13,283 nt of DNA, taken from positions 1-13,283 of the forward strand of contig JADGEG010000041.1 of the NCBI GenBank assembly GCA_016744485.1. Reading direction: 5' to 3'. How positions within the stretch are numbered: the stretch's first letter is position 1; every line of letters starts with the position of its first letter. Below are positions 7,252-13,283 of the stretch, in pieces. This stretch comes from Arcobacter sp. (GTDB lineage Bacteria; Campylobacterota; Campylobacteria; Campylobacterales; Arcobacteraceae). Made by a program: the position numbers and the translations under genes. The notes beneath the pieces were generated by a model. It searched no databases, was not told the origin of the DNA, and saw only the letters and a program-made list of their open reading frames with translations.

Positions 7252-7638
7252 ATGAATATATCAAGTATAGTTGTTAAAACATTGCCGAAAAACTTGGATC
7301 AAGTATTACAAGACATAAAGTCTTGTGGAGTTTGTGATTATCATGTGCATGATGATAAAGGTAGAATTATTGTGACTATTGAAGGACAGAGTGTATCAGA
7401 TGAAATGAAAAAGCTAAGAGTCATTGAAAGTATTCCAAAAGTAATAAGCGCTGATATGCAGATGGCTTATAGTGAAGATGAATTAGATGATCATATAGAT
7501 GTTCTGAAAAATTCAGATGCAGTACCTCATATGTTACATGATGATGATTTAAAACCTGAAGATATCATATATAACGGTGATTTAAAGCATAAAGATTTAG
7601 AAGGTTTTGCTAAACAATTTGATAATACAAAAAAATAA
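7252..7638 (+). CDS. napD: NapD, chaperone for the nitrate reductase NapA
   Basis: NapD is a small cytoplasmic chaperone that binds the twin-arginine signal peptide of NapA and assists molybdenum cofactor insertion before export. The N-terminal 80 residues have the family's ferredoxin-like pattern: NISSIVVKTLPKNLDQV, then a CGVCDYHVHDDKGRIIVTIEG strand-turn-strand, then IPKVISADMQMAYSE. About 45 further acidic residues follow, making it longer (128) than NapD proteins of roughly 90-115 residues. Two cysteines (CGVC) occur in the loop after helix 1. The gene follows napL by 10 bp with AAAGGAAAATAA before the ATG. napA itself is not in the window, so the partner must be encoded elsewhere. Confidence 0.88.
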   Translation: MNISSIVVKTLPKNLDQVLQDIKSCGVCDYHVHDDKGRIIVTIEGQSVSDEMKKLRVIESIPKVISADMQMAYSEDELDDHIDVLKNSDAVPHMLHDDDLKPEDIIYNGDLKHKDLEGFAKQFDNTKK

Positions 7639-7658
7639 TATGTTAAGAATCTATTTTT

Positions 7659-8126
7659 ATGTTTAATATTGTTTTATTAGAACCTCGAATACCTGGAAAT
7701 GTAGGAACGATTGGAAGATTAGCTTTTGCTTTAAATTGTACTTTACACTTGATAAAACCTTATGGTTTTGGTGACATTACAAAAAAAGAAGTTAAAAGGG
7801 CTGGCTTAGATTATTGGAATGATTTGGATTTAAAAGAATATGATAATATTGAACACTTTTTGAAAATAAATCCACTTTCTAATAAACACTTTTTTGCAAC
7901 AACAAAAACACAGCAAAATTACTTTGAAGTAAAATTTTGTGTAAATGATTTTTTATATTTTGGACGAGAAGATGCGGGCTTACCAAAGAACTTATTAGAA
8001 AAAAACAAAGATAATTGCATAACAATTCCCATGAAAAATAATGCTCGAAGTCTAAACTTAGCAAATAGTGTCTCTATTATTGCTTATGAAGCTTTACGAC
8101 AAAATTATATTAATTTTAAGATCTAA
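7659..8126 (+). CDS. trmL: TrmL, tRNA (cytidine/uridine(34)-2'-O)-methyltransferase
   Basis: A cytoplasmic SPOUT (trefoil-knot) methyltransferase that 2'-O-methylates the wobble base C34/U34 of tRNA-Leu isoacceptors using S-adenosylmethionine. The three SPOUT motifs are visible: PRIPGNVGTIGR (9-20), FGREDAGLP (101-109) and RSLNLANSVSI (130-140). The 155-residue length matches TrmL and not the longer TrmH proteins, which carry an extra N-terminal RNA-binding domain. The gene starts 20 bp after napD with only a weak ribosome binding site and ends two bases before the response regulator, so it probably shares a transcript with its neighbours despite an unrelated function. Confidence 0.92.
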   Translation: MFNIVLLEPRIPGNVGTIGRLAFALNCTLHLIKPYGFGDITKKEVKRAGLDYWNDLDLKEYDNIEHFLKINPLSNKHFFATTKTQQNYFEVKFCVNDFLYFGREDAGLPKNLLEKNKDNCITIPMKNNARSLNLANSVSIIAYEALRQNYINFKI

Positions 8127-8128
8127 TT

Positions 8129-8788
8129 ATGTTAAAAATTCTTGTCTTAGAAGATGATATATTATTTTCACAAACTTTAGAAGATTTTTTATGCCAAGAA
8201 AATTTTGAAGTACACTTGGTATATGATGGGCAAAAAGCTTTGGAGTTATCTTATGAAAATGTTTATGATTTATACTTATTTGATATTAATCTACCAGATT
8301 TAAATGGGCTAGATTTATTAAAAATATTAAGAAAAAATCAAAACACAACACCTTGTATTTATCTTACTTCTTTTAAAGACAAAGATACACTTAAACAAAG
8401 TTATATTAATGGTTGTGATGATTATTTAAAAAAACCAATTGATTTAGATGAGCTTCTTTTAAGAATAAAATCTGTACTTAAAAGAAGTGGTAATAATTTT
8501 GATACTTTAGTTTTAAAAGATAATATTACATTTGATCCAAATACAAAAAGACTTTATAAAAACAATATTGATATGAATGTATCTTTTAAGGTCATAAAGC
8601 TCTTAGAACTATTTTTAAATAATAAACATAATATCATCACAAAAGACATGATTATTGCTAAACTTTGGAACTTTGAAGACAATTATAGCAATGGAGCCAT
8701 TAGAGTATATATCCATAGTCTAAAAAAAATTTTAGGTAAAAATTCAATACAAAGTATTAAAGGTTTTGGATATAAAATTGAATTATAA
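8129..8788 (+). CDS. OmpR-family response regulator
   Basis: A 219-residue two-component response regulator. The receiver domain (about 1-115) has the acidic pocket E8-D9-D10, the phosphoacceptor D52 in YLFDINLPDLNG, T80 in IYLTSF and the conserved K102 in YLKKPID. The C-terminal winged-helix DNA-binding domain (about 125-219) ends in YIHSLKKILGKNSIQSIKGFGYKI, the usual Trans_reg_C signature. All phosphorylation residues are intact. It overlaps the histidine kinase gene downstream, its probable partner. Similar OmpR-type regulators are common in Arcobacter, and nothing in the window identifies the signal or target genes. Confidence 0.93.
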   Translation: MLKILVLEDDILFSQTLEDFLCQENFEVHLVYDGQKALELSYENVYDLYLFDINLPDLNGLDLLKILRKNQNTTPCIYLTSFKDKDTLKQSYINGCDDYLKKPIDLDELLLRIKSVLKRSGNNFDTLVLKDNITFDPNTKRLYKNNIDMNVSFKVIKLLELFLNNKHNIITKDMIIAKLWNFEDNYSNGAIRVYIHSLKKILGKNSIQSIKGFGYKIEL

Positions 8789-9635
8789 AAGAAAAACTTT
8801 TTTATTATCACTTTTTATTATTTTATCTTTCATTTTATCTTTTATGGCTTATATGCAGTATATTATACTTCATAATGATTATCTAATAGTAAACATATTT
8901 TTAGTTTTTTTTATTTTATTTATTGTATCACTATTGTTTTTTTATATTCTAAGTAAACCCCTATTGGATAACTTATTTAAAAGTGATGATAATTTACAAC
9001 AAAATGTAGAACAAACACTTCATGAAATCAATATTCCAATTGCTACAATAAAGATGAATACTCAAATCTTAGAAAAAAACTTAAAAAATGAAAAAAATTT
9101 ATTAAGACTACATCGTATTACTTTAGCATCAAATAACTTATTAGAACTTTATGAAAATATGGAATATAAAATCAAAAAAGAAATAGATAACATAGAAACT
9201 ACAGTTTTTTATTTAAGTGATATTCTTCAAAAAAGTATAAAAAAATTTGAAGATATAAAAAATGATATAAAAGTTATTGTTGAGATTGAAAATATTAAAT
9301 TAAATTGTGATTTAAAAGGTTTTGAAATAGTACTTGATAATCTTATTTCTAATGCAATTAAATATAATATAAAAACAAATGGCACTATATCCATAAAAAC
9401 AAAAAATACAAACTTGTATATTTATAATACAGGAAAAGAAATTGATACTAAAAATTTATTTATTATTTTTGATAAATATTATCAAGAAAACTCCATTTAT
9501 AAAGGTTTAGGTTTAGGTTTAGGTTTATACGTAGTAAAAGAATTTTGTGATAAGCATAAAATTATTATAAAAATAAAAAGTAATGATAAAGGAAATACAT
9601 TTATCTTAGATCTTAAAAATATAATTTATTTGTAG
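8766..9635 (+). CDS. Sensor histidine kinase with two membrane helices and minimal periplasmic loop
   Basis: Probable partner of the preceding response regulator. Two hydrophobic helices (about 11-34 and 41-62) are joined by a very short loop (LHNDYL), so there is no room for a periplasmic sensor domain; this is the layout of intramembrane-sensing kinases. No HAMP domain is evident. The phosphoacceptor is H86 in TLHEINIP, the N box is DNLISNAIKYN (191-201), the F box is LFIIFDKYYQ and the G2 box is an unusual GLGLGLGL. The G1 box reads YNTGKEI, with N221 where many kinases have Asp. The start is uncertain: TTG at 8766 overlaps the regulator by 23 bases, while TTG at 8778, seven bases after GGA, looks better placed and would remove four residues. 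Confidence 0.88.
   Translation: MDIKLNYKRKTFLLSLFIILSFILSFMAYMQYIILHNDYLIVNIFLVFFILFIVSLLFFYILSKPLLDNLFKSDDNLQQNVEQTLHEINIPIATIKMNTQILEKNLKNEKNLLRLHRITLASNNLLELYENMEYKIKKEIDNIETTVFYLSDILQKSIKKFEDIKNDIKVIVEIENIKLNCDLKGFEIVLDNLISNAIKYNIKTNGTISIKTKNTNLYIYNTGKEIDTKNLFIIFDKYYQENSIYKGLGLGLGLYVVKEFCDKHKIIIKIKSNDKGNTFILDLKNIIYL
9504..9527 (+). repeat. Four tandem GGTTTA hexamers within the kinase G2 box
   Basis: GGTTTA occurs four times in a row, in frame, each unit encoding Gly-Leu. It forms the ATP-lid glycine motif of the histidine kinase (GLGLGLGL). Gain or loss of one unit would keep the reading frame and change the motif by two residues. Confidence 0.9.
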
Positions 9636-9727
9636 AAGAAAATATACCCACTCACTACTTACACACTTTGATTTATTATAATTTTTTGTTAAGATGTAAA
9701 TGAGCTTCATAAAAGAAGGGCAGAAAA
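9636..9727 (+). promoter_or_regulatory. Probable pxpABC promoter
   Basis: The 92-bp gap contains TATAAT (9677-9682), and also TTGATT (9668-9673) with TAAGAT (9690-9695) at a 16-bp spacing, so two overlapping -10 choices exist. AAGGG (9716-9720) seven bases before the pxpA ATG is a good ribosome binding site. No terminator hairpin for the kinase gene was seen. Confidence 0.4.
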
Positions 9728-10465
9728 ATGCAAATAAAATTAAACTGTGATATGGGCGAGGGTTTTGGTATATATACTTTAGCTGATGATGAAAAAATTA
9801 TGCCTTATATTGATATGGCAAACTTAGCTTGTGGTTTTCATGCAAGTGATGCTTTAACCATGAGTAAATCTATTGCTTTAACTAAAAACTACAATGTGCA
9901 AATAGGGGCTCATCCCTCATATCAAGACTTAGTAGGTTTTGGAAGAAGGTCGATTGTTTGTTCGCAAGAAGAAATAAGTGCAATTGTTTTATACCAAATA
10001 GGTGCATTAAATGCAATATGTCAAAGCTATAATACAAAAATAACTTATGTAAAACCACATGGTGCTTTATATAATGATATGATGAAAGATGAAAATATTT
10101 TTAAAGCTATACTCTTAGCAATTTCAAAATATGATACAAATCTTAAATTAATGATTCTATCAAGTTCCAATAATAATAAAAATCAAGCTTTAGCTTTATC
10201 TTATGGTATTAATCTTATTTTTGAAGTTTTTGCTGATAGAAATTATAATGACGATGGAACACTTGTTTCAAGAGATAATTCACATGCTGTTATTTGTGAT
10301 ATAAATATTGTAAAACAAAGACTTGTTAATTTAAAAAAAGGCTATCTTTTAAGTATAAATGAACAAAAATTAAAAATGCAAGTGCATAGCTTATGTGTTC
10401 ATGGGGATAATAAAAATTCTTTAGAACTTATTTTATCATTAAGAGAGGTACTAAATGAAGATTAA
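9728..10465 (+). CDS. pxpA: 5-oxoprolinase subunit A (LamB/YcsF family)
   Basis: PxpA works with PxpB and PxpC as the ATP-dependent bacterial 5-oxoprolinase, opening pyroglutamate to glutamate in the cytoplasm. The 245 residues match the family. Conserved motifs are LNCDMGEGFG (5-14), NLACGFHASD (32-41), GAHPSYQD (60-67), GFGRR (70-74), KPHGALYN (109-116), EVFADRNY (166-173) and GTLVSR (177-182); the Asp, Glu and His residues in them line the predicted active site. The older name YcsF came from lactam-utilisation annotation. It begins a three-gene operon with overlapping genes. Confidence 0.95.
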   Translation: MQIKLNCDMGEGFGIYTLADDEKIMPYIDMANLACGFHASDALTMSKSIALTKNYNVQIGAHPSYQDLVGFGRRSIVCSQEEISAIVLYQIGALNAICQSYNTKITYVKPHGALYNDMMKDENIFKAILLAISKYDTNLKLMILSSSNNNKNQALALSYGINLIFEVFADRNYNDDGTLVSRDNSHAVICDINIVKQRLVNLKKGYLLSINEQKLKMQVHSLCVHGDNKNSLELILSLREVLNED

Positions 10466-11129
10466 AATAGCCTCAGCAGACAGTATAATTATATATTTTG
10501 GAGATAAAATTTCTACAGATATTTTTAAAAATGTAAATAATTTATATAAACATTTATTAAAATCAAATATAAAAGGTATTTTAGAAATTATTCCATCATA
10601 TACAAGTATTTTTATACGATATGATATCTTTGTGTATGATTTCTTAAGTATTAAAACATTTATTTTAAATATAAAAAATATAAAAGATATAGAAACACAA
10701 AGTCAAAATATAATAACAATAGATGCTTATTATGCAAAAAAAGTTGGTTTTGATTTAGAAAATATTTCTAAACAAACAAATTTAAGTATAAATGAAATAA
10801 TGAATTTACACTCTAATAAAATATATGATATTTATGCCATTGGCTTTTTACCAGGTTTTGCATATATGGCAAATGTAGATAAACAAATACGAGTTCCAAG
10901 GTTAAAAAGTCCAAGAAAACTAGTACCTAAAGGTTCAGTATCAATTGCAAATGAACAGACATCAATATATCCACAAAATTCACCTGGAGGTTGGAATATT
11001 ATAGCTAGAACTACTTTTACATTATTTGATAAAAATTTAGAAAATCTAAGTCCTTTAAAAGTAGGTGATAAAATAAAATTTAATCCTATTTCAAAAGAAG
11101 AATTTTTAAAGCAAGGTGGTATCTTATGA
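10455..11129 (+). CDS. pxpB: 5-oxoprolinase subunit B (KipI family)
   Basis: The 224-residue PxpB subunit pairs with PxpC. The C-terminal half carries the family signature: YAIGFLPGFAYM (127-138), VPRLKSPRKLVPKGSVSIAN (147-166) and NSPGGWNIIART (175-186). The N-terminal half is the more variable KipI-like part. It overlaps pxpA by 11 bases, with AGAGG six bases before the ATG, and ends in TGA overlapping the pxpC start by four bases, which points to coupled translation. The Bacillus homologue KipI inhibits the sporulation kinase KinA, but the full A-B-C operon here makes the oxoprolinase role much more likely. Confidence 0.93.
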   Translation: MKIKIASADSIIIYFGDKISTDIFKNVNNLYKHLLKSNIKGILEIIPSYTSIFIRYDIFVYDFLSIKTFILNIKNIKDIETQSQNIITIDAYYAKKVGFDLENISKQTNLSINEIMNLHSNKIYDIYAIGFLPGFAYMANVDKQIRVPRLKSPRKLVPKGSVSIANEQTSIYPQNSPGGWNIIARTTFTLFDKNLENLSPLKVGDKIKFNPISKEEFLKQGGIL

Positions 11130-12037
11130 GTTTAGAATTACTGAACAATCCAATACTTGCTACCATTCAAGATATAGGACGATTAAAATATACTAATCTT
11201 GGAGTTAGTGTTTCAGGTGCATTAGATGAATATGCTTATTTAATGGCAAATAAAATTTTAGATAATGATTTAGATGAAAATATTATTGAAATTTTTTTCT
11301 CAAATGTATCATTTAAAGTTTTAAATGATATTCAAGTTGTAATAACAGGAGCAAAATGTGAGTTTTTTATAAATGATAAACTGTACAAAACCTGGAAGAA
11401 TTATATACTCAAAAAAGGTGATATTATAAAAATAGGTAAAATAATTGAAGGTTCTAAGGTTTATCTAGCCATTAAAGGTGGCTTTGCTATTCAAAAAGAA
11501 TTATTAAGTAATTCTACGACTATTAAAGAAAACCTTGGAGGTTTAGATGGAACTAAGCTTAAAAAAGGAGATATCTTAGCTTCTCGTATGAAAAAAAGAA
11601 CCTACAATAAACATCTTAAAGAAAAATATATCCCAACTTACAATGGTATTTTAGAACTTAGAGTGATATTATCATATCAAAATGATTTTTTTAATAAGAA
11701 AGAACAAAATAAGTTTTTTAATAATACTTATACAATAACTAATGATTTTAATAGAATGGCATGCAAATTAGAAGGTGAAGCTATTTTTTGTGATATTAGC
11801 GGTATTGTTTCTGAAGGTATTGCTTTTGGCAGTATACAAATCCCAAGTGATGGTAAACCAATTATTTTATTAAAAGAAAGGCAAACAATAGGAGGCTATC
11901 CAAAGATTGGCTCAGTTTTAAATATAGATTGTTTTAAATTAGCACAAAAAAAAGCTAAAATGCAAGTAATATTTAAAAAAATATCTTTAAAGGAAGCTCA
12001 AGATGAAATGAAAAAATTTTATAAAATTTTTTATTGA
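11126..12037 (+). CDS. pxpC: 5-oxoprolinase subunit C (KipA family)
   Basis: The 303-residue PxpC subunit, also called biotin-dependent carboxyltransferase-like. Typical motifs are TIQDIGR (13-19), GVSVSGALDEYAY (26-38) at the usual GxPxSGAxD position, VYLAIKGGF (112-120), GTKLKKGD (142-149) and the block IQIPSDGKPIILLKERQTIGGYPKIGSV (237-264, read in two parts). No biotin-binding domain or carboxylase is nearby, so a urea carboxylase role is unlikely. It ends in TGA, which shows that UGA is used as a normal stop in this genome. It is convergent with mrp. Confidence 0.92.
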   Translation: MSLELLNNPILATIQDIGRLKYTNLGVSVSGALDEYAYLMANKILDNDLDENIIEIFFSNVSFKVLNDIQVVITGAKCEFFINDKLYKTWKNYILKKGDIIKIGKIIEGSKVYLAIKGGFAIQKELLSNSTTIKENLGGLDGTKLKKGDILASRMKKRTYNKHLKEKYIPTYNGILELRVILSYQNDFFNKKEQNKFFNNTYTITNDFNRMACKLEGEAIFCDISGIVSEGIAFGSIQIPSDGKPIILLKERQTIGGYPKIGSVLNIDCFKLAQKKAKMQVIFKKISLKEAQDEMKKFYKIFY

Positions 12038-12116
12038 TTTTTATTATTTTTCATTTATGTAAAAACTTTTTATTGTATCAGCATAATTTTATTTTGTTAA
12101 AAAATTTAATTTTAGG

Positions 12117-12151
12117 ATTAAATATAAAAAATTTAATTTTTTATATTTAAT
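12117..12151. terminator. Perfect 16-bp A/T inverted repeat, probable bidirectional terminator
   Basis: Arms 12117-12132 and 12136-12151 are exact reverse complements around a TTA loop and contain no G or C. It lies between convergent pxpC and mrp, where a terminator for both is expected, and runs of six T occur on both strands within the arms. Weak A/T pairing and the absence of a GC-rich core make it atypical. The rest of 12038-12188 is AT-rich and holds no gene I can support. Confidence 0.5.
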
Positions 12152-12188
12152 TTGTAATTGTATGTTTTGATGCTGTAACTACAGCCTA

Positions 12189-13283
12189 TTAATTACAACC
12201 ACAACCGCTACTTTTTGGTTTTGCAGGATTAGAAGAAGTAGAACAAGCACTTACCCCTGCAGGTGTTGTTGGTTGAATAGAGGCATTTTCAACACTATTA
12301 CTAACTTCATTAATAAAAGCGATTAAACTCTCAGTTGCTTTCATATATCTTTTAGCAGATACACTTTCAGGAGCAAAATAAACTATTGGTTTACCAGTAT
12401 CTCCACCTTGCCTAATAGCTGGTTCTATTGGTAAATTTCCAAGTACTCTTGTATTATATTCTTTAGCTAATTCATCACAAGTACCTTGTCCAAAAATATC
12501 AGATTCTGTTTTACATGAAGGACAAATAAAACCACTCATATTTTCAATAATTCCGCCTACTGGAATATTTAGTTTCTTAAACATATCTAGAGATCTTCTT
12601 GAGTCATCTAAAGCAACATGTTGAGGAGTAGTAACATTAACACCACAAGTAATTGGAACACTTTGAGCTAATGTTAACTGAGCATCACCAGTTCCAGGAG
12701 GCATATCAATAAATAAAATATCTAACTCTTCCCATAAAATATCTCGAAGTAATTGTTGAATGGCTTTCATAATCATTGCCCCTCTCCAAATTAAAGCTTG
12801 ACCTTCTTCCATTAGTGAACCCATGGACATAACATCAACACCATAAATTTTAAAAGGTTTTGCTTTATTTCCAAGAACTTCAACTTCTTGCCCTTGTAAA
12901 CCCATCATACGAGGAATATTAGGACCATAAATATCAGCATCCAAAATACCAACTCTTTTTCCTTGCATAGCTGCTGCAATTGCAAGATTTACTGTTGTTG
13001 TTGATTTACCAACACCACCTTTCCCACTACTAACCATTACAAAGTTTTTAATTTGAGGTGCTATATTGCTACCATTTGTAGAATTGCTTTTTTCAGTAGG
13101 TGCTATAGGTTTATTTATATTTACAGTTGTATCTTTAAATCCTATCTTTTTTAAACTGCTTATTACGTTGAGTCTAATTTCTTCTTCAGTTTCATTTGAA
13201 CTTGAAGGAATATCAATATCTATAATACAGCTATTGTCATTAACTATTTTAATATTTTTTATAAAATCAAAATCTACAATAGA
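12189..13283 (-). CDS. mrp: Mrp/ApbC, iron-sulfur cluster carrier P-loop ATPase (N-terminus beyond the window)
   Basis: The frame is open from the right edge to TAA at 12189, giving 364 visible residues; about 20 N-terminal residues appear to be missing. It begins with a MIP18/DUF59-like domain (from SIVDFDFIKNI, including IDIPSSSNETEEEIR), a linker, then the ParA/MinD-like ATPase domain with Walker A GKGGVGKST (visible residues 87-95), DADIYGPN, DMPPGTGD and the cluster-binding pair CPSC (12513-12524). Mrp binds a bridging [4Fe-4S] cluster at that CxxC in a homodimer and passes it to target proteins. An ATG at 13037 lies inside the protein and is not the start. The tail carries extra cysteines (CSTSS and GCGCN). 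The stop is followed directly by TAG. Confidence 0.93.
   Translation of the reverse strand, partial: SIVDFDFIKNIKIVNDNSCIIDIDIPSSSNETEEEIRLNVISSLKKIGFKDTTVNINKPIAPTEKSNSTNGSNIAPQIKNFVMVSSGKGGVGKSTTTVNLAIAAAMQGKRVGILDADIYGPNIPRMMGLQGQEVEVLGNKAKPFKIYGVDVMSMGSLMEEGQALIWRGAMIMKAIQQLLRDILWEELDILFIDMPPGTGDAQLTLAQSVPITCGVNVTTPQHVALDDSRRSLDMFKKLNIPVGGIIENMSGFICPSCKTESDIFGQGTCDELAKEYNTRVLGNLPIEPAIRQGGDTGKPIVYFAPESVSAKRYMKATESLIAFINEVSNSVENASIQPTTPAGVSACSTSSNPAKPKSSGCGCN

Noticed and set aside
7879..8064. Small open frame on the minus strand
   Set aside because: It is antisense to the conserved SPOUT motifs of trmL and has no ribosome binding site I could support.
9504..9527. GGTTTA repeats as telomere-like or CRISPR-like DNA
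   Set aside because: The units are in frame inside the glycine-rich ATP-binding motif of the kinase, with no spacers and only four copies.
12172..12185. Small inverted repeat GCTGTA-AC-TACAGC as the mrp terminator
   Set aside because: Only five pairs can form around a usable loop, and no U-run follows in the mrp transcript; the 16-bp repeat is a better candidate.

Overview
The window looks like chromosomal DNA of a Campylobacterota bacterium, most likely from the Arcobacter group. It is very AT-rich and compact. mraY and gpmI are divergent, an order I recall from Campylobacter, and a napL-napD pair of epsilonproteobacterial type is present. No rRNA, tRNA, insertion sequence, phage gene or CRISPR array was seen. 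UGA is an ordinary stop here: pxpB and pxpC both end in TGA.

Layout. (1) 1-4360: the 5' end of mraY on the minus strand, then a tight plus-strand run of gpmI, an orphan ABC ATPase and a class A penicillin-binding protein, with 2-3 nt between genes. (2) 4413-5432: a Tas-like aldo/keto reductase, convergent with a small three-helix membrane protein (5437-5742, TTG start). (3) 5824-6189, minus strand: a gene that ordinary ORF calling breaks in two. It encodes a secreted thioredoxin-fold protein whose first active-site cysteine codon is an in-frame UGA (W-UGA-P-A-C). Both halves are otherwise intact, and a hairpin of bacterial SECIS type begins just after the UGA. I read it as a selenocysteine-containing periplasmic thioredoxin. 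(4) 6291-9635: divergent from it, napL and napD (periplasmic nitrate reductase accessory proteins), then trmL and a two-component system with a sensor kinase that has almost no periplasmic loop. (5) 9728-12037: pxpA-pxpB-pxpC, the ATP-dependent 5-oxoprolinase, with overlapping genes. (6) 12038-12188: a convergent intergenic region with a perfect 16-bp A/T inverted repeat. (7) 12189 to the end: Mrp/ApbC, an Fe-S cluster carrier ATPase, minus strand, missing its N-terminus.

How they fit together: the first block serves glycolysis and peptidoglycan synthesis. The central block is periplasmic redox and respiration: a probable selenoprotein thioredoxin faces nitrate reductase accessory genes across one divergent promoter region. 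The last block recycles 5-oxoproline to glutamate and supports Fe-S assembly. The main discovery is the UGA-containing thioredoxin and its SECIS-like hairpin.
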